Part shown: positions 1 to 7,303 of the stretch, one piece after another | Layout of the letters: each line of letters opens with the position of its first letter | Position numbering within the stretch: the stretch's first letter is position 1 | Assembly: GCA_021163565.1 (NCBI GenBank) | Contig: JAGGTT010000080.1 | Span: forward strand, 1 to 16,627 | DNA: 16,627 nucleotides | Origin: Candidatus Tharpella sp. | GTDB taxonomy: Bacteria; Desulfobacterota; Anaeroferrophillalia; Anaeroferrophillales; Tharpellaceae | Reading direction: 5' to 3' | Position numbers and translations under genes: made by a program | The notes under the pieces: model-generated | Databases searched by the model: none | What the model was told of the DNA's origin: nothing | The model's input: the letters and a program-made list of their open reading frames with translations, nothing else

Positions 1-167
1 ACATGATCCATCGTCAACTCAGCGGCGGAAAATTTTTTATGGCAGTAATGACACTCACCTTTCTGCAGCAGGCGCTGCCAGTAATGACTGCTGCGCATCT
101 GCCGGGCCTTCTCTCGCTCCCGCCGGATATGGCTGTCGTCTCTCTCGATTTCAATCCAGTCGCTCAT
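1..167 (-). CDS. HNH endonuclease, N-terminal part (cut by window edge)
   Basis: The minus-strand reading frame opens at ATG 167-165 and runs off the window at position 1, giving 55 codons. After a highly charged helical stretch (residues 8-25, rich in Arg and Glu) comes GECHYCHKKF with a CxxC pair at Cys39 and Cys42, then TMDH at residues 52-55. A CxxC zinc pair followed by an Asp-His is the entry to an HNH nuclease fold (CxxC, xDHxxP, then N and H/C pairs), but the rest of the catalytic core lies outside the window. The start is supported by an AGGA box about 5 nt upstream, inside the 11-nt gap after the kdsB stop, so it is probably co-transcribed with kdsB. Small stand-alone HNH proteins of this kind are common and mostly uncharacterised; DNA cleavage is inferred from the family. 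Confidence 0.72.
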   Translation of the reverse strand, partial: MSDWIEIERDDSHIRREREKARQMRSSHYWQRLLQKGECHYCHKKFSAAELTMDH

Positions 168-178
168 AATCCTGTTTT

Positions 179-1000
179 TTAATCCTCCGCCGCATACCCG
201 GGTCCAGACCAGGCCGCGGCAAAACGCTCTAATTCCTCTGGAGTATCGATCCCCGACCAGGGTGAATCGCAAGCGACAATTTCAATCGCAAACCCATTTT
301 CAAGCCAGGTCAGCTGCTCAAGGTTTTCCACTGCGGCCAGTTTCCCCGGCGACAGCGAATCTAAACGCCGCAGAAAAGCACCACTGTAACCATAGATACC
401 GATATGCTGCCGCACCGGAGAATGATCACCATTAAAAACGCTGTCTGCGACTGACTTATTCTGAAAAAAAGGGATTGCTGCCCGGGAGAAATAGAGAGCC
501 CGTCCCTTTAAATCAGTAACCACCTTGACGATATGGGGTGAATTGTAATCAGCGGAATTTTGCAAAACGGTAGCCGCAGAGACAATCAGGTCAGGATCCG
601 AATGCTGCCGCAGACATTCGATAACCCGTTCAATCAACTTTGGTTCAATTCCCGGTTCGTCTCCCTGCACGTTCACAAACCACTCAATCTGCGGATTACG
701 TTGAGCTACTTCAGCCAGCCGGGCGGTACCACTGGGATGCGAAGCCGCCGTCATTTCAACCCGGCCGCCGCAAGCCTTAACCACCTCGGCAATTCTCTGA
801 TCATCCGTGGCAACCACCACTTCACAGGGCAATTTAACTGCCTGACAGGCCTCAAGAACCCAGGCAATCATCGGCTTATCATGCAGCCTGGCCAGTGGTT
901 TGCCGGGAAAGCGGCGAGCCTGAAAACGAGCCGGAATAACAATCCAGATTTTACCATTCATATTGGGATGCAACCATGCAGAAGTTTTTATGAGCACCAA
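179..1000 (-). CDS. kdsB: 3-deoxy-manno-octulosonate cytidylyltransferase (CMP-Kdo synthetase)
   Basis: KdsB joins CTP and Kdo to make CMP-Kdo, the donor for the inner core sugar of LPS, in the cytoplasm. Family motifs are all visible: the nucleotide-binding PARFQARRFPGKPL (residues 23-36), VVATDD (62-67), HPSGTARLAE (88-97), VNVQGDEP (109-116) with the metal-binding Asp, FSRAAIPF, HIGIYGY, and near the C-terminus GIDTPEEL with the second conserved Asp. Length is 273 aa, slightly above the usual 245-255. The excess is at the N-terminus: a TTG at 1000-998 has a good AGGAG box 9 nt upstream, whereas homologues start near the ATG at 961-959 (M14), which lacks a clear ribosome site and would give 260 aa. 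I keep the longer start on ribosome-site evidence. It is transcribed divergently from the gene at 1125 and is followed by an HNH gene 11 nt downstream. Confidence 0.95.
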   Translation of the reverse strand: MVLIKTSAWLHPNMNGKIWIVIPARFQARRFPGKPLARLHDKPMIAWVLEACQAVKLPCEVVVATDDQRIAEVVKACGGRVEMTAASHPSGTARLAEVAQRNPQIEWFVNVQGDEPGIEPKLIERVIECLRQHSDPDLIVSAATVLQNSADYNSPHIVKVVTDLKGRALYFSRAAIPFFQNKSVADSVFNGDHSPVRQHIGIYGYSGAFLRRLDSLSPGKLAAVENLEQLTWLENGFAIEIVACDSPWSGIDTPEELERFAAAWSGPGYAAED

Positions 1001-1060
1001 GCCAGAACTCTCCTATATCTACACGGAAAAAAAATAAACACAACCCGAAAATAAAAAAAC

Positions 1061-1093
1061 TTGACAAGTATTCAGCTTTTCATTACCTAATAT
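1061..1093 (+). promoter_or_regulatory. Possible sigma70 promoter for the H1-like gene
   Basis: A perfect -35 hexamer TTGACA lies at 1061-1066. The -10 is poor: TACCTA at 1084-1089 has the ideal 17-nt spacing but few matches, and TAATAT at 1088-1093 matches better but is 21 nt away. It lies 32-64 nt before the start codon at 1125 and downstream of the divergent kdsB start. Confidence 0.35.
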
Positions 1094-1124
1094 CGCAGAA
1101 TATTTTAGCGGAGGATAACTAGAT

Positions 1125-1652
1125 ATGGCCAATTCCACATTCGAAAAAATCAATTATCAAATCGGCAGGCTGTGCCGGATGGGCAGTCGCAAAGCTAAAC
1201 TCATGGCAATCAGCAACCGCCGCAAATTACAGTTGCGCCACCTGGGTGAGAGAATCTACATTTTCAAAGCCCTGCAACAGGATGAAGATATCTGGGAAAA
1301 GGATGAAATTTCCCAGCTGCTGCTGACGATTGCAGATCTTGACCAGGAACAGGAGATGCTGATTGATGAAATCAACGAAATAAAGGCTGAAAATCCGTCG
1401 GAGGATCTCGGTGCCGAGGACCAGAAAGAGGATGTACCCGCCACTGCCGACACCCTCGCAGCCAGTGCCCCGACACCGAAAGCTGAAACCAAAGCCGCAG
1501 CCGAGGTTAAACCGGCAGTAAAGAAAGAGGTGAAAAAGAGTGCGGCCAAGGCTGAAAAAGATGGGGCGGTTAAAGTAAAACCCAAAGCTCCGCGTAAAAA
1601 AGCCGCTCCGGCTAAAACTAAGGCCAAAACCGTGAAGAAGGATAAGGCTTAA
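1125..1652 (+). CDS. Unknown protein with coiled-coil-like N-terminus and histone-H1-like basic tail
   Basis: I do not recognise a named family. The protein is 175 aa. Residues 1-45 are basic and helical-looking (GSRKAKLMAISNRRKLQLRH). Residues 45-95 are strongly acidic and probably helical or coiled coil (LLLTIADLDQEQEMLIDEIN). Residues 96-117 form an acidic/Ala/Pro linker. The last 58 residues (118-175) hold about 20 Lys and 15 Ala with scattered Pro, in repeats of the KPAVKK / PRKKAAPAK type, resembling eukaryotic H1 tails and bacterial tails such as AlgP or Hc1. No signal peptide or membrane segment is seen. The start ATG has a strong GGAGG box 10 nt upstream, and the gene ends 115 nt before a good terminator, so it is likely monocistronic. 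A DNA- or RNA-binding or nucleoid-associated role is inferred from composition alone; a structural scaffold is equally possible. Confidence 0.8.
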   Translation: MANSTFEKINYQIGRLCRMGSRKAKLMAISNRRKLQLRHLGERIYIFKALQQDEDIWEKDEISQLLLTIADLDQEQEMLIDEINEIKAENPSEDLGAEDQKEDVPATADTLAASAPTPKAETKAAAEVKPAVKKEVKKSAAKAEKDGAVKVKPKAPRKKAAPAKTKAKTVKKDKA

Positions 1653-1766
1653 ACTTACATCTTCTGCCACAGCAGGTTATTTGAGCGGGTTTAGTTAAAG
1701 GCTGGTTCAGTCTCAGTATATTGTCTAACAACCTGCAAACTGGAAAGATTTTCATTAAATTAAATG

Positions 1767-1806
1767 AAAGCCCAACATTTTTAATTATTAATGTTGGGCT
1801 TTTTTT
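1767..1806 (+). terminator. Rho-independent terminator of the H1-like gene
   Basis: A perfect 13-bp stem, AAAGCCCAACATT (1767-1779) with AATGTTGGGCTTT (1790-1802), encloses a 10-nt AT loop and runs straight into seven T residues (1800-1806). It lies 115 nt after the stop at 1652. Confidence 0.92.
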
Positions 1807-1924
1807 GATCCGCCGGTTTTCGGCTCGCCTCAAATTTAGTTGGAATCGGATGCTAAGACACAAATTAAAACGATTTTCATTGCTTCATCCGTCCTCCTGT
1901 GATAAAGGAGCGGGGTTTGTAAAA

Positions 1925-1951
1925 TTAGTCTTTTCAAGTCTTTATTATAAT
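1925..1951 (+). promoter_or_regulatory. Candidate promoter of the YfgM-like TPR gene
   Basis: A perfect -10 hexamer TATAAT sits at 1946-1951, 61 nt before the start codon at 2013 and well past the upstream terminator. The -35 is weak: TTAGTC at 1925-1930 has 15-nt spacing and AATTAG at 1923-1928 has 17-nt spacing. No extended -10 TG is present. Position after a terminator and before a strong ribosome site supports the call more than the hexamers do. Confidence 0.4.
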
Positions 1952-2012
1952 TTTTTTCATCGACACAACCCCTTAATTTTGCGCCACTTTACACAAAGGA
2001 GAGAGTTAGAAA

Positions 2013-2696
2013 ATGTCTAAAGGAAAGATATCTGTCCGCCGGGAGCTCCGTGAACCTGATGCCTTCGTCAAAACCACTTATTCGGCTATCGACTACGTCA
2101 ATAAACATCGCAAGCTCATCTCAATTGCAGTCGTTGTTCTGGTCGCCGTAGGCATTGCATCTATTGGTAGCTTCTGGTATATCAGCGACCGCAATAAAGA
2201 TGCTCGGCACTTGCTGAATCAAGCCGTGCTGACTATAGAACAGAAACCGAATACTGCGATTGCCGCCGTACAGGAACCGCTGCAAACAATTCTCGCATCC
2301 TACAGCGGCACCATTGTCGGACCGGTTGCCAACTATCTCCTGGCAAATCAGGAATACCGGGCCGGTAAACTTGATGAAGCGGCGGCCACCTACCAAAGCA
2401 ATACCAGCAGTGTTGACCGCCACCTCAAAGACCTACAAAATTTCGGGGCCGCGTCAATTAATTTCCAGCAGGAAAAATATGCTGAGGCCATCTCCATTCT
2501 GGAGGGTATGCAGACCGAACAGAGTTTCCTGAATGAAGATCTTTATGTTCTCTTAGGACTAAGCTATGAGAAGAGCAATCAACCGGAAAAGGCGATTGCA
2601 ACTTATGAGAATATGATTCAGCTTTTGCAGCGCTCATTTTTCAAACCCTGGGCCGAGGAACGCCTGCTTAGCCTGCGCAATAACGCCAAATCATAA
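2013..2696 (+). CDS. Membrane-anchored TPR protein, YfgM-like
   Basis: This 227-aa protein has a short basic cytoplasmic N-terminus with the segment RRELREPDAF (residues 9-18), one transmembrane helix at about 35-57, and a periplasmic remainder with helical repeats. TPR-like units include LANQEYRAGKLDEAAATYQ, AASINFQQEKYAEAISILE and VLLGLSYEKSNQPEKAIATYE, with the Gly/Ala/Tyr pattern of TPR helices. The layout (N-in single helix plus about 170 residues of TPR) matches YfgM, an ancillary Sec-translocon and periplasmic chaperone-network protein in E. coli. The RRELREPDAF-type N-terminus is one I associate with deltaproteobacterial TPR proteins. The ATG is fixed by AAAGGAGAG about 9 nt upstream. 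The next gene starts 173 nt later, beyond a terminator. The YfgM role is inferred from architecture; a general TPR scaffold cannot be excluded. Confidence 0.82.
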   Translation: MSKGKISVRRELREPDAFVKTTYSAIDYVNKHRKLISIAVVVLVAVGIASIGSFWYISDRNKDARHLLNQAVLTIEQKPNTAIAAVQEPLQTILASYSGTIVGPVANYLLANQEYRAGKLDEAAATYQSNTSSVDRHLKDLQNFGAASINFQQEKYAEAISILEGMQTEQSFLNEDLYVLLGLSYEKSNQPEKAIATYENMIQLLQRSFFKPWAEERLLSLRNNAKS

Positions 2697-2801
2697 CCCT
2701 TAAAGAACAACTCTAATCTAATCTTTGAACAGCCCCGTACAGCCGATTAATGATTTTGACTTGGGTCGGGGCCGCGACATACAGTCTTACCTACAGATTA
2801 C

Positions 2802-2847
2802 AGCCCTCAACAAACTCTGACCAGCATTTGAGGGCTTATCTTTTTTT
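2802..2847 (+). terminator. Intrinsic terminator or attenuator just before the TPR lipoprotein gene
   Basis: A perfect 9-bp stem, AGCCCTCAA (2802-2810) with TTGAGGGCT (2828-2836), encloses a 17-nt loop and is followed by TATC and seven T residues (2841-2847). It ends only 22 nt before the start codon at 2870, leaving no room for a promoter in between, so it acts either as the end of the 2013 gene transcript with some read-through or as an attenuator. Confidence 0.75.
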
Positions 2848-2869
2848 CAGGTGGATAAATAATATTGCC

Positions 2870-3667
2870 ATGTCAACATTAAATAACAGTTTACCCAGAC
2901 CCGGAAGAGCCATAACCTTTTTCCTGCTCCTATGCTGCCTGCTAACCCTTTTCGGCTGTGCCGGATTAACCGAGGAGCCGGAAAAGCGTGAACTTTCGGA
3001 ACAGTTTTACGAAAATCTGCTGAATGCATTTAATGCCCGCGACTACAATCTGGTAAAAACCGGCCTGGACAAGGTCAATGAAGCCGGGATTGCGGACAAA
3101 CGCACCCGCTATCTTGAAGCTATGATCGCCCTGATTGAGAATGATCCGGACAAAGCGGTCATCAAACTTAAAGATGCTCTGGTTATGGATCCTGGATACG
3201 GCGATGCCCACAATACTCTGGGTACGATCTATATGCAGCAGAAAAAATTTGCTCTCGCTGAAACCGAGTTTTTAAGAGCTGGCAGCAACCCTCTTTACCA
3301 GACTCCAGAAAAAGCTTATCACAACCTCGGGAATCTCTATCAGTTGCAGGATAAAAACCTGCAGGCACAGGGGTGCTATAATAGGGCGATCAGTTTCAAC
3401 AAGGACTATTTTCCCTCTCACTACGAACTCAGCCGGCTCTATTTTGCCACTGATCGTCTCATACTTGCCCGTGAAGAGATTGATAAAGCCCAGGAGATTT
3501 CTCCGGGTCATCCCGGGGTCTGGCTGCAAATCGGAAAAATCGAAGAGGCCGGCGGGAAAAAAGATAAAGCCGTTGCAGCTTTTGAGCATGTCTTAAAACT
3601 GGCACCCGGAGGCACTTTTGCTGACCAGGCCACTAAAGAGCTGAACCGAATCAACAACTCTTATTAG
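2870..3667 (+). CDS. TPR outer-membrane lipoprotein, PilF/PilW-like
   Basis: The product is 265 aa. It begins with a lipoprotein signal peptide: Arg10 and Arg13, a hydrophobic core at about 14-29 (ITFFLLLCCLLTLFG), and Cys30 as the lipidation site in LFGC. Residue +2 is Ala, so it is not an inner-membrane retention signal. The rest is TPR: about four clear units, starting near DAHNTLGTIYMQQKKFALAE, KAYHNLGNLYQLQDKNLQAQ, SHYELSRLYFATDRLILARE and GVWLQIGKIEEAGGKKDKAV. Size and layout match PilF/PilW, the lipoprotein that pilots the type IV pilus secretin PilQ to the outer membrane, but no pilus gene is in the window, so the specific role is only suggested. I chose ATG 2870 over an in-frame ATG at 2750 because the latter would place 40 residues before the signal peptide and lies upstream of a terminator. 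AGGTGG lies 15 nt before the start, rather far. Confidence 0.85.
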   Translation: MSTLNNSLPRPGRAITFFLLLCCLLTLFGCAGLTEEPEKRELSEQFYENLLNAFNARDYNLVKTGLDKVNEAGIADKRTRYLEAMIALIENDPDKAVIKLKDALVMDPGYGDAHNTLGTIYMQQKKFALAETEFLRAGSNPLYQTPEKAYHNLGNLYQLQDKNLQAQGCYNRAISFNKDYFPSHYELSRLYFATDRLILAREEIDKAQEISPGHPGVWLQIGKIEEAGGKKDKAVAAFEHVLKLAPGGTFADQATKELNRINNSY

Positions 3668-3785
3668 GCAATGAGCTGGAGATCAAGCAACCGACTGAAA
3701 ACTGGGCACCAATAAACCGGGCTTTCGGCACTCTTCGGTTACGATCCCCACTAATTATTGAATCTACATCAGGTATATTATTACT

Positions 3786-5285
3786 ATGACCCAGGACAAC
3801 GAAAACAGTTTACGCCAGCAACGCATAAAAAAGCTGGAAGAGCTCAGAGCCTTAGGAATCAACCCTTTTGCTAACGATTTCACACCTGCCAACACCGCCA
3901 CGGCCATACTTGATGAATACAATGAGATGGAAGCGGAGACTCTGGCAGAGAATTCTCCTGCGGTGACTATCGCGGGACGTATTGTCTCCTTGAGAACCTT
4001 CGGCAAAGCGGCCTTCATTCACCTGCAGGATCGCAGCGGCAAGATTCAGGCCTATATCCGCAAGAATCTGGTTGGGGATGATAACTACAAAGTTTTCAAA
4101 CTTCTTGATATCGGTGATACCGTGGGGGTCAGCGGTACGATTTTTAAAACCAGAACCGGTGAATTAACGGTTCAGGCAGACGCAATCAGACTTCTGACCA
4201 AATCGCTGCGGCCGCTGCCGGAGAAGTGGCACGGCCTGAAAGATATTGAAACCCGCTACCGGCAACGTTACGTCGATCTGATTGTCAATCAGGAAGTTCG
4301 CGAGACCTTCATCAAAAGAACCAGAATTATTGATACAATCAGAGATTTCTTCAAAGAGAGAGAATTTCTTGAAGTCGAAACCCCGATGATGCAGGCCGTT
4401 GCCGGTGGAGCCGCAGCGCGGCCGTTCACAACCCATCATAACGCCCTGGATCTTGACCTGAATTTGCGTATAGCCCCGGAGCTCTATCTCAAGCGACTCG
4501 TGGTCGGCGGTTTCGAGAGAGTTTTCGAGATAAACCGTAATTTCCGCAATGAAGGCATTTCGATCAAACATAACCCTGAATTTACGATGATCGAATTCTA
4601 TCAGGCCTATGCCACTTATCTTGATCTGATGGGTATCACTGAAGAGCTTTTCACCACAATCTGCCAAACCCTGAATAACAGTGATACTATCATCTACCAG
4701 GGTCAGGAGATAACCTTTACCGCGCCCTGGGATCACCTTACCGTAATTGAGGCGATTGAAAAATATGCTGATATTGATGCCGCCCAACTCGACAGCCATG
4801 AAAAGACTCTCGCAATAATTGATAAACTGGGATTGGAAATGGCACCCCTGGAGCGGGAGTGTCACGCAAAATGCCTGATGAAACTATTTGATGAAAAGGT
4901 TGAGGAACAACTTATTCAGCCGACATTTATCACCGATTATCCGGTGGCGATTTCACCCCTTTCCCGGCGCAATGACTGCAATCCCGAGGTTGTCGACAGA
5001 TTTGAGCTTTTCATCGCCGGCCGGGAAATGGCCAACGCTTTTTCCGAACTCAATGATCCTCTTGACCAGAAGGCCCGTTTTGAACAACAACTTCAGGATA
5101 AAGCCGCTGGCGACTTGGAAGCCCATCAGTTTGATGCCGATTACCTGCGAGCTCTGGAATATGGCCTGCCCCCGACTGCGGGTGAAGGCATCGGGATTGA
5201 CCGGTTGGTGATGCTTTTCACTGATTCAGCCTCGATTCGCGACGTTATTCTTTTCCCACTGCTAAAACCGGAACAGAAGGCTTAA
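3786..5285 (+). CDS. lysS: Lysyl-tRNA synthetase, class II
   Basis: It charges tRNA-Lys with lysine in the cytoplasm using ATP. The 499-aa length is typical for bacterial class II LysRS. In order: an N-terminal helical lead ending in KLEELRALGINPFAN (the usual LysRS opening); an OB-fold anticodon-binding domain at about 58-145 (VTIAGRIVSLRTFGKAAFIH); the class II core with motif 1 near residues 175-205 (FFKEREFLEVETPMM); motif 2 at about 243-275 (FERVFEINRNFRNEG, then HNPEFTMIEFYQAY); and motif 3 at about 468-495 (GIGIDRLVMLFTDSASIRDV) with the conserved Arg. The ribosome site is weak (AGG about 14 nt upstream) and no clear promoter is seen in the 118-nt gap before it. The stop at 5283-5285 is 3 nt from the lolC start, so the two are probably co-transcribed and coupled. 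Confidence 0.97.
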   Translation: MTQDNENSLRQQRIKKLEELRALGINPFANDFTPANTATAILDEYNEMEAETLAENSPAVTIAGRIVSLRTFGKAAFIHLQDRSGKIQAYIRKNLVGDDNYKVFKLLDIGDTVGVSGTIFKTRTGELTVQADAIRLLTKSLRPLPEKWHGLKDIETRYRQRYVDLIVNQEVRETFIKRTRIIDTIRDFFKEREFLEVETPMMQAVAGGAAARPFTTHHNALDLDLNLRIAPELYLKRLVVGGFERVFEINRNFRNEGISIKHNPEFTMIEFYQAYATYLDLMGITEELFTTICQTLNNSDTIIYQGQEITFTAPWDHLTVIEAIEKYADIDAAQLDSHEKTLAIIDKLGLEMAPLERECHAKCLMKLFDEKVEEQLIQPTFITDYPVAISPLSRRNDCNPEVVDRFELFIAGREMANAFSELNDPLDQKARFEQQLQDKAAGDLEAHQFDADYLRALEYGLPPTAGEGIGIDRLVMLFTDSASIRDVILFPLLKPEQKA

Positions 5286-5288
5286 ACT

Positions 5289-6521
5289 GTGAGGTTTGAA
5301 CTTTTCGTCGCCCTGCGCCATCTTCTGGCGCGGCGCAAGCAGGTATTCATCTCCTTGATCTCGCTGATCTCAATTATGGGAATAGCTCTTGGAGTAATGG
5401 CTCTGGTGGTGGTCATCGCGGTCATGAGCGGCTTTGAAAAGGAGTTGAAAAAAAAGATCTTAGGCAACACCGCCCATATCATGGTGATGAAATACGGTGG
5501 TGCAATTAAAAATTACGATAGCCTGACGGCAACCATAAGTAAACTGAGCGGCGTTAAAGAGGCCGCCCCTTTTATCCTGAGCCAGGCGATGCTGACCCGT
5601 GGCCGGCAGGTCAGCGGTGCCGGAATCCGGGGCATCGACCAGAATCATGATCCGCTGCGTAAAAAACTTGAAGGGATGCTGGTTGACGGCCACTATTTTT
5701 CAACCGGCAAAGACAACAAAAATTCGTCCCCGGAGATAATACTGGGCAGTGAACTGGCAAAAAATCTTGGCGTCAAACCGGGTTCCAATCTACGTTTGGT
5801 TGCCCCTAGCGGCTCGCCAACCCCGTTGGGTCTGATTCCCAGAATGCAGCGTTTTTCGGTTGTCGGCACCTACACCTCGGGCATGTATCAATACGACTCG
5901 GCTCTAGCCTACACTACCCTGGCCGCGGCCCAGAAATTTTTTGCCCTGCCGGGTCAGGTCTCCGGCATTGCGGTTGAAGTTACAAACATCTACAACTCCG
6001 GTGAAATCGCAAAGGAGATTCAGCAGGAACTCGCCTATCCGTACTGGGCCCGGGACTGGATCAGCATGAACCGCAATCTTTTTACGGCCTTGAAACTTGA
6101 ACGGATAACGATGTTTATAATCCTGGCCCTGATTATCATGGTGGCCGCTTTCAACATAATTTCCACTCTGATTATGGTGGTCATGGAAAAACATAAAGAG
6201 ATTGCCATCTTAAAAACCATGGGTCTCTCCGCCTACAGGGTTATGCGTATCTTTGTCTGGGAAGGAATGATTATCGGCTTTGCCGGCACTCTGCTGGGGC
6301 TGGCCGGATCACTGGTTATCTGTGAGTTGCTGAAGCGTTATGATTTTATCACTCTCCCGGGAGATGTCTACTATTTTGAAACATCACTACCGGTAGACCT
6401 GCAACTCTTTCATCTGGCAGCAACCGCTACCCTTTCACTGGTACTGGCTTTCATCGCGACCCTTTATCCCTCTTATCGTGCTTCACGCCTGCTCCCGGCA
6501 GAAGCTTTGCGTTACGAATAG
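5289..6521 (+). CDS. lolC: Lipoprotein-releasing ABC transporter permease (LolC/LolE family)
   Basis: This is the inner-membrane permease of the LolCDE machine, which extracts mature lipoproteins from the inner membrane and passes them to LolA. It starts with GTG at 5289, with AGAAGG (5275-5280) 8 nt upstream inside the end of lysS. The N-terminus RFELFVALRHLLARRKQ followed by LISIMGIALGVMALVVV is the family hallmark. Four transmembrane helices lie at about 20-47, 273-299, 318-348 and 373-394, with a large periplasmic MacB/FtsX-type domain (about 50-270) between helices 1 and 2. The segment PRMQRFSVVGTYTSGMYQYD falls where the LolA-binding hook of LolC is expected. Length 410 aa is normal. 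Only one permease gene is present, so the complex may use this protein twice (LolF-like) or a second permease may be elsewhere. lolD follows after 113 nt. Confidence 0.93.
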   Translation: MRFELFVALRHLLARRKQVFISLISLISIMGIALGVMALVVVIAVMSGFEKELKKKILGNTAHIMVMKYGGAIKNYDSLTATISKLSGVKEAAPFILSQAMLTRGRQVSGAGIRGIDQNHDPLRKKLEGMLVDGHYFSTGKDNKNSSPEIILGSELAKNLGVKPGSNLRLVAPSGSPTPLGLIPRMQRFSVVGTYTSGMYQYDSALAYTTLAAAQKFFALPGQVSGIAVEVTNIYNSGEIAKEIQQELAYPYWARDWISMNRNLFTALKLERITMFIILALIIMVAAFNIISTLIMVVMEKHKEIAILKTMGLSAYRVMRIFVWEGMIIGFAGTLLGLAGSLVICELLKRYDFITLPGDVYYFETSLPVDLQLFHLAATATLSLVLAFIATLYPSYRASRLLPAEALRYE

Positions 6522-6530
6522 GAACCTTTA

Positions 6531-6638
6531 ATGTCAGCATCCATCTCCACCGGAAATCAAGTCCTCCGGTCAGCTCAGGCCGCGAATGACAACCGGCATC
6601 TAAGAACCTATCGCAACTTCAGACCAGGTTTCTCATGA
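6531..6638 (+). CDS. Possible 35-aa small ORF between lolC and lolD
   Basis: An ATG at 6531 has an AGGA box 7 nt upstream (6520-6523, overlapping the lolC stop) and opens a 35-codon frame ending in TGA at 6636-6638, giving an ATGA overlap with the lolD start. The peptide is polar, rich in Ser, Asn and Arg (begins MSASISTGNQVLRSAQ), with no membrane segment or known motif. Its best argument is position: it would carry ribosomes to the lolD start, which has only a weak AGG. It may equally be chance in a 113-nt gap. Confidence 0.22.
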   Translation: MSASISTGNQVLRSAQAANDNRHLRTYRNFRPGFS

Positions 6639-7297
6639 TAGAAGCGGTAGCCCTGAAAAAAAGTTTCTTCCTCGACAAACGTGAGATTCCTGTCCTTAAA
6701 GGACTCGACTTCACGATTAAAGCCGGGGAGAGAATCGCTATCTGCGGCGAATCCGGGGCCGGGAAAAGCACCCTGTTGCAGATTATCGGTTCGCTGGACA
6801 AACCCAGCAGCGGCACAATCAAGGTATCCGGCACGGATATCTTCAGCAAGTCCGAATATGAACTGGCAAAGTGGCGCAATCAGGCATTGGGGTTCGTCTT
6901 TCAGTTTCATCACCTGCTGCCGGAATTTACCGCTTTGGAGAATGTCATGACCCCGGCTCTGATCAACGGCGATTCCAATTTGATCGCCCGGGGAAAAGCG
7001 CTGCAGCTGTTGCAAAAGGTCGGACTTGAGCAACGTGAAAAACACAAACCGGGAGAGCTTTCCGGCGGCGAGCAGCAGCGGGTTGCTCTGGCCCGGGCGC
7101 TGATCATGCAGCCCCAGGCTCTGCTTGCTGATGAACCAACCGGCAACCTTGATGCCGGCACCAGCAACGAGATTGTTGAACTGCTTTTAGAGTGCAACCG
7201 GGAGTTTAATACAATCCTCTTACTGGTCACCCACAACCAGCGGTTGGCTGCAAAAATGGACCGGACGATTACTATAGAGAACGGACATATACTTTAA
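6635..7297 (+). CDS. lolD: Lipoprotein-releasing ABC transporter ATPase
   Basis: This ATPase powers LolC-type permeases in lipoprotein sorting and acts on the cytoplasmic face of the inner membrane. The 220-aa protein shows Walker A GESGAGKST (residues 38-46), the Q-loop region FVFQFHHLLPEFTALENVMTP that is characteristic of LolD, the signature LSGGEQQRVA (about 142-151), Walker B ALLADEPTGNLD and the switch His in VTHNQRLA. The start ATG at 6635 has only a weak AGG 6 nt upstream; an in-frame stop at 6587-6589 and no other start codon rule out a longer form. Its stop is 6 nt before bamA, so lolC, lolD and bamA form one transcription unit. Confidence 0.95.
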   Translation: MIEAVALKKSFFLDKREIPVLKGLDFTIKAGERIAICGESGAGKSTLLQIIGSLDKPSSGTIKVSGTDIFSKSEYELAKWRNQALGFVFQFHHLLPEFTALENVMTPALINGDSNLIARGKALQLLQKVGLEQREKHKPGELSGGEQQRVALARALIMQPQALLADEPTGNLDAGTSNEIVELLLECNREFNTILLLVTHNQRLAAKMDRTITIENGHIL

Positions 7298-7303
7298 AAA
7301 GAT

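Larger units (their letters stand above)
1653..2012. other. Non-coding gap between the H1-like gene and the TPR gene
   Basis: This 360-nt stretch holds the intrinsic terminator at 1767-1806 and, in the second half, an AT-rich segment with a perfect TATAAT (1946-1951) and a strong AAAGGAGAG ribosome site (1996-2003) for the gene at 2013. I see no tRNA, no repeat and no convincing small reading frame. The reading frames that cross it on either strand lack ribosome sites and run through the terminator. Confidence 0.6.

Noticed and set aside
560..1054. A 164-codon plus-strand frame opposite kdsB
   Set aside because: It covers conserved KdsB motifs on the other strand, lacks a ribosome site and has no recognisable domain.
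1040..1068. A kdsB promoter using TTGTCA head-to-head with the TTGACA of the plus strand
   Set aside because: The minus-strand -35 match is good (5/6), but nothing like a -10 occurs 16-18 nt downstream.
2732..2772. tRNA-like fragment with GCCCCG and CGGGGC ends
   Set aside because: The span is too short, and no T-loop (GTTCRANYC) or anticodon arm is present; it is at most a small hairpin in a leader.
2750..2869. A longer version of the TPR lipoprotein starting at ATG 2750
   Set aside because: It would place 40 residues ahead of a clear lipoprotein signal peptide and would read through the terminator hairpin at 2802-2847.
4164..4865. A 233-codon open frame on the minus strand inside lysS
   Set aside because: It is antisense to conserved LysRS coding sequence, has no family motifs or ribosome site, and its length follows from the codon pattern of the real gene.
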